A stretch of DNA of 64,000 nucleotides from NCBI RefSeq assembly GCF_048565625.1, contig NZ_JBLZUR010000002.1:2480001-2544000 (forward strand). Direction: 5' to 3'. A program made the translations under genes and the position numbers. The stretch comes from JBLZUR01 sp048565625 (GTDB lineage Bacteria; Pseudomonadota; Alphaproteobacteria; Sphingomonadales; Sphingomonadaceae). The notes below the pieces were generated by a model. The model had not been told where the DNA came from. It saw nothing but the letters and a program-made list of their open reading frames with translations, and ran no database searches. Numbering within the stretch: the stretch's first letter is position 1; the number at the start of each line of letters is the position of its first letter. This document shows positions 53,838-63,158 of this stretch, piece by piece.

Positions 53838-55373
53838 TTACCCCCGCTCAACCCGCACCGCGCCGTGCGGCACCGCAAAGCGCGCGCGGCGGCTAAGCGC
53901 GCCGCCCGGCGTGCTGATCCGATCGATCACCATCACGTCGGTCTGCCAGGCCTCGGGCCGCACCTCGCAGACGAGATAGCCGCGCTGGTCGTTCATGAAT
54001 TTCAGCCCCGGATTGTTGGCCAGCATCCGCTCGGTGCCCGACCGCACGTCCTCGCCGTCCCCGCCCGAGCTGATCGAGGTCGCGACGAACTCGATCGCCT
54101 TGGGTGCGTCGCCGACCAGCACCTCGCCCGCATAATTCTGGTGCTCGTCGCCGGTCAGCACGACGAGGTCGCCCTTCCCACCGATCCGGTTCAGCAGCCG
54201 CGCGCGCGGAGTTTCGTACCCCGCCCAGCTATCCATGTTGAGGATCGGCGCGGGATCGGTGTCGAAGCTGCGCCTGCGGTCCAGCTTCATCATCATCACC
54301 TGCTGGGCCAGCAGGTTCCAGCGCGCGCCGCCTTTGGCGATCCGCTCCGCCAGTGTCTTCTCCTGGAGGTCGCCCATGATGCTCGCCTTGGCCGCATCCA
54401 CCTCCGCGCAATAGGGCTTGAACCCGTCGCCGCAGGGCTGGGGCGTGCGGAACTGGCGCGTGTCGGGGAAATGCGCGTCGAGGAGCGTGCCGTAGCGCTG
54501 CGACCGCGCCATCGCGATCGTCCCCGCCGCGGGCAGGCTCGCGCGCCTGACGGGCATATGTTCGTACCAAGCCTGGAACGCGGCGGCGCGGCGCAGGCGG
54601 AACAGCTCCGGCGGCGTCTCGCCGTCATGGTCCGCGCTCCAGTTGTTCACCACCTCGTGATCGTCATAGGTCACGAACCACGCCGCCGCTGCATGGGCCG
54701 CCTGCAGATCGGCGTCCCGCTTGTACTGCGAATAGCGGCGGCGATAGTCGTCGAGGCTGTAGATCTCCTGCCCCACATGCTCGCGCACCACCGGGATGCT
54801 GCTCCACGACAGCGCGCTCAGCTCCTGCCGGCTCTCGTAGATATAGTCGCCATAGTGGAAGACGAAGTCGAGGTCCTCGCCCGCCAGATGGCGGTAGGCG
54901 GTGTAATAGCCATGCTCGTACATCTGGCACCCGGCGACGCCCAGCCGCACCTTGTCCACCGTCGCATTGGCCAGCGGCGCGGTCTTCGCCCGCCCCGTCC
55001 GGCTCTTCTCCGACCCGATCGTGAAGCGGTAGAAATACGGCCGCGCGGGCAGCAGCCCGCCCACCTCGACATGGACGGCATGGGCAAGCTCCGGCCGGGC
55101 GATCGCATCGCCCTCCGCCGCAATCTTCCTAAACCCGGCATCCTCCGCCACCTGCCAGTGGACCGTCACCGGCTGCATCGGCATCCCCCCGTCGCGCTCC
55201 ATCGGCTCGGGCGCCAGGCGGGTCCAGATCACGAAGCCGTCCGGCGCGGGATCGCCCGCCGCCACCCCCAGGCTGAAGGGATAGAAGCGGAACAGCATCT
55301 GCGCGCGGGCGATGGCGGGAAAGGCGAGGCTGCCGGCGACGAAGGCGCGGCGGGAAAGGGTCAGGCTGGTCAT
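53838..55373 (-). CDS. phoD: Alkaline phosphatase D family protein (PhoD-like)
   Basis: Exported phosphodi/monoesterase needing Ca and Fe. The 511-aa protein starts with a twin-arginine signal SRRAFVAGSLAFPAIA. The PhoD N-terminal domain (FSLGVAAGDPAPDGFVIWTR) is followed by the metallophosphatase core: VAGCQMYEHGYYTAYRHLA, VFHYGDYIYE, TYDDHEVVNNWSADHD, and VVLTGDEHQNYAGEVL. All the metal-ligand motifs are present. It diverges from the amidohydrolase pair across 93 bases. Confidence 0.92.
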   Translation of the reverse strand: MTSLTLSRRAFVAGSLAFPAIARAQMLFRFYPFSLGVAAGDPAPDGFVIWTRLAPEPMERDGGMPMQPVTVHWQVAEDAGFRKIAAEGDAIARPELAHAVHVEVGGLLPARPYFYRFTIGSEKSRTGRAKTAPLANATVDKVRLGVAGCQMYEHGYYTAYRHLAGEDLDFVFHYGDYIYESRQELSALSWSSIPVVREHVGQEIYSLDDYRRRYSQYKRDADLQAAHAAAAWFVTYDDHEVVNNWSADHDGETPPELFRLRRAAAFQAWYEHMPVRRASLPAAGTIAMARSQRYGTLLDAHFPDTRQFRTPQPCGDGFKPYCAEVDAAKASIMGDLQEKTLAERIAKGGARWNLLAQQVMMMKLDRRRSFDTDPAPILNMDSWAGYETPRARLLNRIGGKGDLVVLTGDEHQNYAGEVLVGDAPKAIEFVATSISSGGDGEDVRSGTERMLANNPGLKFMNDQRGYLVCEVRPEAWQTDVMVIDRISTPGGALSRRARFAVPHGAVRVERG

Positions 55374-55466
55374 CGGACCGGGCTAGGACTGCCATATGAC
55401 AGCCTTGTTTCAAAATGTGACGAGACAGGCTTGCGCCCTCCCCTTCTCCCCGGCCAGAACAGGGTC

Positions 55467-56888
55467 ATGCCGAGACACCTCCTCCGTCCGCTTCCCCGGA
55501 TCGCCGCCGTTCTCCTGCCCCTCGCCGCGCTCGCCTGCACCGGCGCCTCGGCCGAAAAGCCGAAGAGCGCGTCCTCCGCCCCGCCGGTCAAGTACAGCCG
55601 CGATCCCTTCCCCTCCACCTACCGGCCCTATCCGGGCGTGCCGACCCTGGTGCAGCACGTCACCATCTATGACGGAGAGGGCGGGCGGATCGAGGATGGC
55701 AGCGTCCTCTTCGCCGACGGCAAGATCGTGGAGGTCGGCCAGACCGTCTCCGCGCCGCAGGGCGCCACGATCATCGACGGCACCGGCAAATGGGTGACGC
55801 CCGGCGTGATCGACGTGCACAGCCATCTCGGCGACTACCCCTCACCCGGCGTCCAGGCCCTCTCGGACGGGAACGAGGCGACCGCCCCCGCCACGCCGGA
55901 GGTCTGGGCCGAACACAGCGTCTGGCCGCAGGACCCCGGCTTCAGCCGCGCGCTCGCCAATGGCGGCGTCACCACGCTGCAGATCCTGCCCGGCTCCGCC
56001 AACCTCTTCGGTGGCCGCTCGGTCACCCTCAAGAACGTCTACGCCCGCACCGCGCAGGGCATGAAGTTCCCGGGCGCGCCCTATGGCCTGAAGATGGCGT
56101 GCGGCGAGAACCCGAAGCGCGTCTACGGCTCCAAGGGCAAGGAACCCTCCACCCGCATGGGCAACATCGCCGTCGACCGGCAGACCTGGACCAAGGCGCA
56201 GGCCTATTCCCGCAAATGGGCGAAGTACGAAAAGGACGGCGGCGACGCGCCCGATCGCGACATCGGCATGGACACGCTGCGCGGCGTGCTGGACGGCGAG
56301 ATCCTCGTCCACAACCACTGCTACCGCGCCGACGAAATGGCCAACGTCATCGATATGGCGAAGGAATTCGGCTACAAGGTCAACACCTTCCACCACGCGG
56401 TCGAAAGCTACAAGATCGCCGACCTCCTGAAGGCGAACGGCATCTGCTCCGCCGTCTGGGCCGACTGGCACGGCTTCAAGATGGAAAGCTATGACGGCAT
56501 TCCCGAAAACCTCGCCATCCTGCACAATCAGGGGGCCTGCGCGATGATCCATTCGGACGATCAGAACGGCATCCAGCGCCTCAATCAGGAGGTGGCGAAG
56601 GCCCTCTCCGCCGGCCGCCACGCCGGCTTCACCATTCCCGACGAGGTCGCCTGGACCTGGCTCTCGATCGCCCCCGCCCGCGCGCTCGGCATCGCCGACC
56701 GGACGGGCAGCCTGAAGCCCGGCAAGATGGCCGACGTGGTCCTCTGGAACGGCAACCCGCTCAGCGTCTACACCCGGCCGCAGATGGTCTGGGTCGACGG
56801 CGCCCTCCTCTACGACGCGGCCAACCCGAAGCTGCGCCCGGTATCCGATTTCGAGCTGGGCCAGCCCGGCGAAGGAGACGTCAAGTGA
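55467..56888 (+). CDS. Amidohydrolase family lipoprotein, first of a tandem pair
   Basis: The 473-aa exported metal-dependent hydrolase is related to imidazolonepropionase-like amidohydrolases. The signal ends LAALAC (lipobox near residue 24). Metal ligands are visible: HSH in TPGVIDVHSHLGDY, His pairs in ILVHNHCYRADE and NTFHHAVESYK, and Asp in CAMIHSDDQNG. The C-terminal barrel-edge LKPGKMADVVLWNGNPLS is typical. The start is ATG 55467; the long upstream in-frame extension is a shadow of phoD. It overlaps the second gene by 4 bases. Confidence 0.9.
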   Translation: MPRHLLRPLPRIAAVLLPLAALACTGASAEKPKSASSAPPVKYSRDPFPSTYRPYPGVPTLVQHVTIYDGEGGRIEDGSVLFADGKIVEVGQTVSAPQGATIIDGTGKWVTPGVIDVHSHLGDYPSPGVQALSDGNEATAPATPEVWAEHSVWPQDPGFSRALANGGVTTLQILPGSANLFGGRSVTLKNVYARTAQGMKFPGAPYGLKMACGENPKRVYGSKGKEPSTRMGNIAVDRQTWTKAQAYSRKWAKYEKDGGDAPDRDIGMDTLRGVLDGEILVHNHCYRADEMANVIDMAKEFGYKVNTFHHAVESYKIADLLKANGICSAVWADWHGFKMESYDGIPENLAILHNQGACAMIHSDDQNGIQRLNQEVAKALSAGRHAGFTIPDEVAWTWLSIAPARALGIADRTGSLKPGKMADVVLWNGNPLSVYTRPQMVWVDGALLYDAANPKLRPVSDFELGQPGEGDVK

Positions 56889-58300
56889 AGAAGATCGCGA
56901 TCCTCCCCGGCACGGGGAGGGGGACCATGCGCAGCATGGTGGAGGGGGCTTCCCGCACCCACACCGGTTCGCTCGCTGAGCGCCCCCTCCACCGCCTGCG
57001 GCGGTTCCCCTCCCCGTTCCGGGGAGGATTGCTGACCCTCGCCGCCCTCCTCTCGACCCCCGCCCTCGCCGAAACCGTCGCCTTCACCGGCGGCACCATC
57101 GCGATCGGCGACGGCTCCCAGCCGATCCAGAACGGCACCGTCGTCATCGCCAACGGCCGCGTCGTCGCGGCCGGTGCGGGCGTCGCGGTGCCCGCCGGCG
57201 CGCGGGTGGTCGACGCCACCGGCAAATGGGTCTCCCCCGGCATCGTCACCGCCAACACCGATATCGGCATCGCCGACGCCTATGGCATCCAGGAAACCAA
57301 CGACGCCCGCGCGAAGGACTCGCCCTTCTCCGCCGCGCTCGATCTGTCCACCGCGATCAACGAGAGCGGCCCGGCCATCGCCAATGATCGCATGACCGGC
57401 GTCACCCGCGCCTTCGTCGTGCCCGTCGCCGGCAGCACCATCTTCGGCGGCCAGGGCGCGGTGATCGATCTCGGCGCCGATCTCGATCCCGTCACCCGCC
57501 CCCGCGCCTTCCAGTATGTCGAGCTGGGCGAGGATTCGACCGACCGGGCCGGCAGCCGCCCCGCCGCCCAGGCGATGATCCGCGCCGCGCTCAACGCCGC
57601 GCGCGATCCCGCGCAGGCGACGCTCGTCACCAAGGACGCGATCATCACCAAGCAGGACGCCGCCGCGCTCCGCCCGGTGGTGGAGGGCCGCATGCCCCTC
57701 TTCGTCCACGCCAACCGCGTCGCCGACATCCGCGCCGCCCTCGCCCTCAAGGCCGAGTTCCCGGCGGTGAAGATGGTCCTCGTCGGCGCGGCGGAGGGCT
57801 GGCGCATGGCCCCGCAGATCGCGGCGGCGAACGTCCCCGTCATCGCCACCGCGCTCGCCGATTTGCCCAGCAAGTTCGAGCAGCTCTCCGCCACCCAGTC
57901 CAATGTCGGGCGTCTGGTGCAGGCGGGCGTCACCGTCGCGATCTCCACCGTCGACGGATCGGAAGGGCCGTATAATTCGTACCTGACGCAATATGCCGGC
58001 AACCTCGTCGCGCTGACCAAGGTGCCCGGCGCGTCAGGCCTGAACTGGGGCGCGGCCTTCGCCACCATCACGTCGAAGCCCGCGCAGACCATCGGCATGG
58101 ACGGAGAAATCGGCTCCCTCCGCCCCGGCCGCCGTGCCGACGTGGTGGTGTGGGACGGCGACCCCCTCGAACTGTCGAGCGAAGCCGTCGCCGTCTACAT
58201 CGACGGCATCGCCCAACCGATGACCAGCCGCCAGACGCGGTTGCGACAGCGGTATCTCGACCCGAGGGAAGGCTCGCTGCCGAAGGCGTATCAGCATTGA
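56885..58300 (+). CDS. Amidohydrolase-like protein lacking HxH, with a repeat inserted in its signal peptide
   Basis: The 471-aa protein starts at GTG 56885 (overlap GTGA with the first gene). The amidohydrolase fold is recognisable (GGTIAIGDGSQPIQNGTVVI, IGSLRPGRRADVVVWDGDPL). The segment that should carry HxH reads SPGIVTANTDIGIADA, so the first metal site is missing; it may be a non-catalytic partner of its neighbour. Codons 6-48 are a palindromic element. Without them the N-terminus would be MKKIA-LLTLAALLSTPALA, an ordinary signal peptide, and the mature protein would start AETVAF. With them, export is doubtful unless an internal signal still works. Confidence 0.85.
   Translation: MKKIAILPGTGRGTMRSMVEGASRTHTGSLAERPLHRLRRFPSPFRGGLLTLAALLSTPALAETVAFTGGTIAIGDGSQPIQNGTVVIANGRVVAAGAGVAVPAGARVVDATGKWVSPGIVTANTDIGIADAYGIQETNDARAKDSPFSAALDLSTAINESGPAIANDRMTGVTRAFVVPVAGSTIFGGQGAVIDLGADLDPVTRPRAFQYVELGEDSTDRAGSRPAAQAMIRAALNAARDPAQATLVTKDAIITKQDAAALRPVVEGRMPLFVHANRVADIRAALALKAEFPAVKMVLVGAAEGWRMAPQIAAANVPVIATALADLPSKFEQLSATQSNVGRLVQAGVTVAISTVDGSEGPYNSYLTQYAGNLVALTKVPGASGLNWGAAFATITSKPAQTIGMDGEIGSLRPGRRADVVVWDGDPLELSSEAVAVYIDGIAQPMTSRQTRLRQRYLDPREGSLPKAYQH
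56900..57028. repeat. Palindromic element forming 43 in-frame codons in a signal peptide
   Basis: The left arm is ATCCTCCCCGGCACGGGGAG, GGGGACC, inner hairpin ATGCGCAGCAT, GGTGGAGGGGGC. The right arm on the minus strand is TCCTCCCCGGAACGGGGAGG, inner hairpin CCGCCGCAGGCGG, GGTGGAGGGGGCGC. The length is exactly 129 bases, and the flanking codons rejoin to a standard signal sequence. Confidence 0.92.
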
Positions 58301-58374
58301 GGTAAGGGGAGCGGCCGAAGTGTCGCTCCCATAAGGATTGCGGCGGAAGAGGCGCTCGCACTACACATCCGCTG

Positions 58375-61287
58375 ATGACTCCCACCGAATTCCTCAACAA
58401 ATGGCGCCATGTCGAGTTGAAGGAGCGGTCGGCCTCGCAGACCCACTTCAACGATCTCTGCGCCCTTCTCGGCATCCTCGATCCGATCTCCGCCGATCCG
58501 TCGGGTGAGTGGTTCACCTTTGAGAAGGGTGCCACCAAAACCGGCGGCGGTGAGGGCTGGGCCGATGTCTGGCGGCGCGGCTGCTTCGGCTGGGAATACA
58601 AGGGCAAGCACGCCAATCTCGACAAGGCGAACGCCCAGCTCCTCCAATACGCCGTCGCGCTGGAGAACCCGCCCCTCCTGATCGTGTCCGACATGGACCG
58701 CATCATCATCCGCACCAACTGGACCAACACGGTGCAGGAGGTGCACGAATTCGCGACCGAGGACTTGATCGATGCCAGCGTGCGCGATCGTCTCCGCGCC
58801 GCCTTCCTCGATCCCGAAATCTTCAAGCCCGCCAAGTCCCGGCAGGACCTTACCGAGGAGACGGCGGCCGGATTCGCCGGCCTCGCCCAACGCCTGCGCG
58901 ACCGTGGCCAAGAACCGCATCAGGTCGCCCACTTCGTCAACCGGCTGGTGTTCTGCATGTTCGCGGAGGATGTCGGCCTCCTCCCCGACAATCTCTTCAC
59001 CCGCATGCTGGAACGCAGCCGCAGCCGGGCGGACAGTTTCACCGCCAATGCCGAGATGCTGTTCGGCGCGATGGCGACGGGCGGCGCGGTGGGGTTCGAG
59101 AGCGTCGAATGGTTCAACGGCGGCCTGTTCGAGGATGCCCACGCCCTTCCCCTTAACGCGGAGGATATCGAGGATCTGCTGAAGGCCGCGCGCCGTGACT
59201 GGTCGCAGATTGATCCGTCGATCCTCGGCACCCTGTTCGAACGCGGGCTGGATCCGGCCAAGCGCAGCCAGCTCGGCGCGCATTACACCGACCGCGAAAA
59301 GATCATGATGATCGTCCGCCCCGTCATCATCGATCCGCTGGCGGCGGAATGGGCCGAGGCGCTGGCGAAGATGACCGCCCTCATCGACAGCGCGCCGAAG
59401 CGGACGGCCGAACGCCTGCTCTCCCCCACGGAGCGACGCCGCGCGGAAAAGCTGCGCGATGATGCCACCGCGATCCATTCCGCCTTCATCGAGCGGCTGG
59501 CCCGCTTCCGCATCCTCGATCCCGCCTGCGGCTCCGGCAACTTCCTCTACGTCGCTCTGCGGGCGCTGAAGGATATCGAACACCGCGCCAACCTCGATGC
59601 GGAGGCGCTCGGCCTGCCGCGCGGCTTTCCCCGTACCGGGCCGGAAAACGTGCTGGGTATCGAACTCAACCCCTACGCCGCCGAACTCGCCCGCGTCTCC
59701 GTGTGGATCGGTGAAATCCAGTGGATGCGCCGCAACGGCTTCGACGCCGCCAAGAACCCAATTCTGCGCCCGCTCGACACGATCGAGTGCCGGGATGCCA
59801 TCATCAACCAAGACGGAACCGCGATGCATTGGCCCCCCGCCGACGCAATTATCGGCAACCCTCCGTATCTCGGCGCAAAGCTGATGAAAGGGCTGCTCGG
59901 GCCGTCTTACACCAACGCTGTTCGCGCGCTTTACACTGGCCGCCTCCCCGGCTTCACTGACCTTGTCTGTTATTGGTTTGAGAATGCCCGATCTCAAATC
60001 GAGCTTGGCAACAGCCAAAGAGCTGGCTTTGTTGCAACAAATTCAATTCGAAAGAATACCAACTTGCCAGTCCTTCATCGCATAGTGAATTCTATGCGAG
60101 TGTTCGCTGCGCAAAGTGAAGACAGGTGGGCGCTTAACGGTGCCGCAGTCGATGTATCCATCGTTTGCTTTGGGCTGGACGATAAAATACCAGTTCTGAA
60201 TGGAATTCCTGTAGACAAAATTAACGCCGATCTTACCGCCGGCCTAGACCTCACGGGAACCAGAATTCTATCAGAAAACAACGACGGAGCCTTTCTCGGT
60301 ATTCAGAAAAGTGGGCCTTTTGATGTACCTGGGACGGTCGCTCGCGAGTGGTTGCGAGAGCCGATGAACCCAAATGGTCAAAGCAACAGTGCGGTTCTGA
60401 AGCCATACTGGAATGGTGATGATGTTACGTCGCGGCCACGAGATGTATGGTTGATTGATCTACCCTTGGGAACCTCAGAAACAGACGCGTCCCTATTCGC
60501 AAGTCCCTTTGAACACGTACAATCAACGCCAGATAGCACTGGAAAGCTGATCAAGCACCTGCGGGCAGAACTCGGCGACCGAGCCGGTCCGAGGTGGTGG
60601 GAACCACACTGGCCCCGTCCCGAAATGCGCACGCGTATAGCCCCTCTTACGCGATACATCGTCACGCCTGAAACAGCACAGCACCGGCTTTTCATATGGC
60701 TAACGCCAGCGGTGTTGCCAGATAAAAACTTGATCGTAATTCCTAGGGATGACGATACTTCTTTCGGGCTCTTACATAATCGTATTCACGAATTGTGGTC
60801 GCTTCGAAAGGGCTCTGATCTACAGGACCGACCGCGATACACGCACACATCCGTGTTCGCGACCTTCCCCTTCCCCGAAGGTCTCACCCCCAACATCCCC
60901 GCCGCCGACTACGCCGACGATCCGCGCGCGCAGGCGATCGCCGCCGCCGCCCGGCGCCTGAACGAATTGCGCGAGAACTGGCTGAACCCCGCCGATCTGG
61001 TCGTGCGCGTGCCGGAGGTCGTGCCTGGCTATCCCGACCGCATCCTGCCGAAGGATGAGGACGCGGCGAAGGAGCTGAAGAAGCGCACCCTCACCAACCT
61101 CTACAACGCGCGCCCGCAATGGCTGGCCAACGCCCATGCCGCCCTCGATCAGGCGGTGGCCGATGCCTATGGCTGGGGCGACGACTGGCGCGCCGGTGTC
61201 GCCGCCAATCCGGCACAGGGTCTCCCAGACGACGAGATCCTCGCCCGCCTCTTCCGCCTCAATCAGGAACGCGCCGGCAAGGCGTAG
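58375..61287 (+). CDS. MmeI-like type IIL restriction-modification enzyme (DNA adenine methyltransferase with nuclease domain)
   Basis: A single polypeptide of 970 aa combining endonuclease, adenine methyltransferase and target recognition. The N-terminal PD-(D/E)XK motif shows Asp64 and Glu74-x-Lys76 (ADVWRRGCFGWEYKGK). The helical linker carries RLVFCMFAEDVGLLP. SAM motif I is ILDPACGSGNFLY (Asp382 onward) and catalytic motif IV is NPPY (495-498), giving N6-adenine specificity. The C-terminal target-recognition part is about residues 500-820. DNA coding for that part is clearly less GC-rich than its flanks. No partner R, S or M gene is adjacent, as expected for type IIL. Recognition sequence unknown. 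Confidence 0.88.
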   Translation: MTPTEFLNKWRHVELKERSASQTHFNDLCALLGILDPISADPSGEWFTFEKGATKTGGGEGWADVWRRGCFGWEYKGKHANLDKANAQLLQYAVALENPPLLIVSDMDRIIIRTNWTNTVQEVHEFATEDLIDASVRDRLRAAFLDPEIFKPAKSRQDLTEETAAGFAGLAQRLRDRGQEPHQVAHFVNRLVFCMFAEDVGLLPDNLFTRMLERSRSRADSFTANAEMLFGAMATGGAVGFESVEWFNGGLFEDAHALPLNAEDIEDLLKAARRDWSQIDPSILGTLFERGLDPAKRSQLGAHYTDREKIMMIVRPVIIDPLAAEWAEALAKMTALIDSAPKRTAERLLSPTERRRAEKLRDDATAIHSAFIERLARFRILDPACGSGNFLYVALRALKDIEHRANLDAEALGLPRGFPRTGPENVLGIELNPYAAELARVSVWIGEIQWMRRNGFDAAKNPILRPLDTIECRDAIINQDGTAMHWPPADAIIGNPPYLGAKLMKGLLGPSYTNAVRALYTGRLPGFTDLVCYWFENARSQIELGNSQRAGFVATNSIRKNTNLPVLHRIVNSMRVFAAQSEDRWALNGAAVDVSIVCFGLDDKIPVLNGIPVDKINADLTAGLDLTGTRILSENNDGAFLGIQKSGPFDVPGTVAREWLREPMNPNGQSNSAVLKPYWNGDDVTSRPRDVWLIDLPLGTSETDASLFASPFEHVQSTPDSTGKLIKHLRAELGDRAGPRWWEPHWPRPEMRTRIAPLTRYIVTPETAQHRLFIWLTPAVLPDKNLIVIPRDDDTSFGLLHNRIHELWSLRKGSDLQDRPRYTHTSVFATFPFPEGLTPNIPAADYADDPRAQAIAAAARRLNELRENWLNPADLVVRVPEVVPGYPDRILPKDEDAAKELKKRTLTNLYNARPQWLANAHAALDQAVADAYGWGDDWRAGVAANPAQGLPDDEILARLFRLNQERAGKA

Positions 61288-61798
61288 GGGCACCCAAGTA
61301 TCGCTGTCCTACAGGCAGGCTTGTCAGGCACATGCTGTCGGATGAGCCACCTTGCCGCCATCCGCAACTTCAGCCCCGTTCTCGCGACCGCCGCATGTCG
61401 TCCGGTGCCCCTGCGGTGCACGCCCGTCGCGTCCCTGCACATCGGTCTCGCGCGGTCGCCGCTCTACCGATGCGATCCGCGCCGTGATGGCCGGCCAACC
61501 GCAACTTCCGCAACTTATCCGGCCTCGCGCGCGCCCTCCCCTCGCGTACGTACGCGCGCGCCTCGCGTGCGCGCGCGCGTTGAGGCACGACCTTTGCGAC
61601 TTTCCGACCGCCTCAGCCCGCCCCAAAACTCGCCCGCACCCGGATTCCGGCGCTTACGTAGCGCTAACTTGGCAAACTTCCGCGCCTCCAACCCCGCTCC
61701 AACCCTCGCCCCCGCACCCCCGCCCGCACCCGAACCTTGCCCCCCTCGGCCCCCCGCTCTATCGCGCCCCCGCAACTCTGGCCCGTTCGGGAGATGAC
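61288..61798. other. 511-base intergenic region upstream of argG
   Basis: No convincing gene was seen. It contains repeated CGCAACTT motifs (61363, 61501, 61510 and related AAACTTCC at 61674), a long alternating CG tract, and paired GACTTT-like motifs. The last 110 bases are strongly C-rich (runs of CCCC and CCCGC). It must contain the argG promoter. Confidence 0.6.
61541..61610 (+). repeat. Alternating-CG element upstream of argG, shared with ppdK
   Basis: CTCGCGTACGTACGCGCGCG, then CGTGCGCGCGCGCG, TTGAGG and CGACCTTTGCGACTTTCC. Order and wording match 24787-24840 before ppdK (TTGAGG, then GACTTTTGAGACTTTCC). Here it lies about 190 bases before the argG ATG instead of about 20. Confidence 0.6.
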
Positions 61799-63019
61799 AT
61801 GACGCAGGACGTGAAGAAGGTGGTGCTCGCTTATTCGGGTGGGCTCGACACCAGCGTCATCCTGAAATGGCTTCGCGAGACCTATAATTGCGAGGTCGTC
61901 ACCTTCACCGCCGATCTCGGCCAGGGGGAGGAGCTGGAGCCCGCGCGCGCCAAGGCGAAGCTGATGGGCGTGCGCGACGAAAACATCTTCATCGAGGATC
62001 TGCGCGACGAGTTCGTGGCCGACTACGTCTTCCCGATGATGCGCGCCAATGCGCTCTACGAGGGGCTGTACCTTCTCGGCACCTCGATCGCCCGGCCGCT
62101 GATCGCCAAGAAGCAGATCGAGATCGCGCGGGCGGTCGGCGCGGACGCGGTCTCCCACGGGGCCACCGGCAAGGGCAACGATCAGGTCCGCTTCGAACTC
62201 GGCTATTACGCGCTCGCGCCCGACATCAAGGTCATCGCCCCCTGGCGCGAATGGGATCTGACCAGCCGCACCCGCCTGATCGAATATGCCGAGGCACACC
62301 AGATCCCGGTGCCGAAGGACAAGCGCGGGGAATCGCCCTTCTCCACCGACGCGAACCTCCTCCACACCTCGTCCGAGGGCAAGGTGCTGGAGGATCCGTG
62401 GGAGGAGGTGCCCGACTACGTCTATTCGCGCACCGTCAATCCGGAGGATGCGCCCGACGCGCCCGTGTACATCACCGTCGACTTCGAGCGCGGGGATGCG
62501 GTGGCGATCGATGGGCAGGCGCACGGCCCGGCGGACCTGCTGGCCAAGCTCAACGACCTCGGCCGCACCCATGGCATCGGCCGGCTCGACCTGGTCGAGA
62601 ACCGCTTCGTCGGGATGAAGAGCCGGGGCATGTACGAGACGCCGGGCGGCACCATCCTCCATTTGGCGCATCGCGGGATCGAGCAGATCACGCTGGATCG
62701 CGGTGCGGCGCATCTGAAGGACGAGCTGGCGCCCCGCTATGCCGAGCTCATCTACAACGGCTTCTGGTTCTCGCCCGAGCGGGAGATGCTGCAGGCCGCG
62801 ATCGACCACAGCCAGGCGAAGGTGACCGGCACCGTCCGGCTGAAGCTCTACAAGGGCGGCGTCTACGTGGTGGGGCGGAAGTCGCCGCACTCGCTCTATT
62901 CGGAAAAGGTCGTCACCTTCGAGGACGACGCCGGCGCCTACGACCAGCGCGACGCCGCGGGCTTCATCAAGCTCAACGCGCTGAGGCTGCGGCTGCTGGG
63001 ACGGAGGGACCGCGATTGA
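61799..63019 (+). CDS. argG: Argininosuccinate synthase
   Basis: Joins citrulline and aspartate with ATP in arginine synthesis. The 406-aa protein has the P-loop AYSGGLDTS (11-19), AVSHGATGKGNDQVRFEL, REWDLTSRTRLIEYAE and the C-terminal NGFWFSPEREMLQAAID. The start is ATG 61799, preceded by CGGGAGATG; the in-frame 5' extension is C-rich intergenic DNA. It is separated from argDF by about 11 kb, so the arginine genes are scattered. Confidence 0.97.
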   Translation: MTQDVKKVVLAYSGGLDTSVILKWLRETYNCEVVTFTADLGQGEELEPARAKAKLMGVRDENIFIEDLRDEFVADYVFPMMRANALYEGLYLLGTSIARPLIAKKQIEIARAVGADAVSHGATGKGNDQVRFELGYYALAPDIKVIAPWREWDLTSRTRLIEYAEAHQIPVPKDKRGESPFSTDANLLHTSSEGKVLEDPWEEVPDYVYSRTVNPEDAPDAPVYITVDFERGDAVAIDGQAHGPADLLAKLNDLGRTHGIGRLDLVENRFVGMKSRGMYETPGGTILHLAHRGIEQITLDRGAAHLKDELAPRYAELIYNGFWFSPEREMLQAAIDHSQAKVTGTVRLKLYKGGVYVVGRKSPHSLYSEKVVTFEDDAGAYDQRDAAGFIKLNALRLRLLGRRDRD

Positions 63020-63022
63020 TCG

Positions 63023-63158
63023 ATCCTCCCCCGCAAGGGGGAGGGGGACCAGCGAAGCTGGTGGAGGGGGAGGTCAGGGAAGGCCTCGGCAATCAAGGAC
63101 GCCGCCGCCCTCCCCCTCCGTCGCTTGTCAGCGCTACCTCCCCCTGGCGAGGGAGGAT
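63023..63158. repeat. Palindromic element, CCCCCGCAAGGGGG type
   Basis: The left arm is ATCCTCCCCCGCAAGGGGGA, GGGGACC, inner hairpin CAGCGAAGCTG and GGTGGAGGGGGAGG. The right arm ends CCCCCTGGCGAGGGAGGAT at 63158. The element joins features of both families in the window (GGGGGACC as in the glyS copy, CCCCCGCAAGGGGG as at 19701). It lies between argG and the convergent membrane gene. Confidence 0.85.

Noticed and set aside
53772..55466. A 5' extension of over 500 codons in frame with the first amidohydrolase gene.
   Set aside because: It is antisense to the well-conserved phoD gene, and the lipoprotein signal beginning at 55467 marks the true start.
58307..58330. A GGGAGCG/CGCTCCC hairpin between the amidohydrolase and the MmeI-like gene as a terminator.
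   Set aside because: Only 7 pairs with a 10-base loop and no T-tract, so it is too weak to call.
58375..61287. BREX PglX or a classical type I HsdM as the identity of the large methyltransferase.
   Set aside because: The N-terminal D...ExK nuclease motif, the ~970-residue length and the absence of partner genes fit a type IIL MmeI-like enzyme better.
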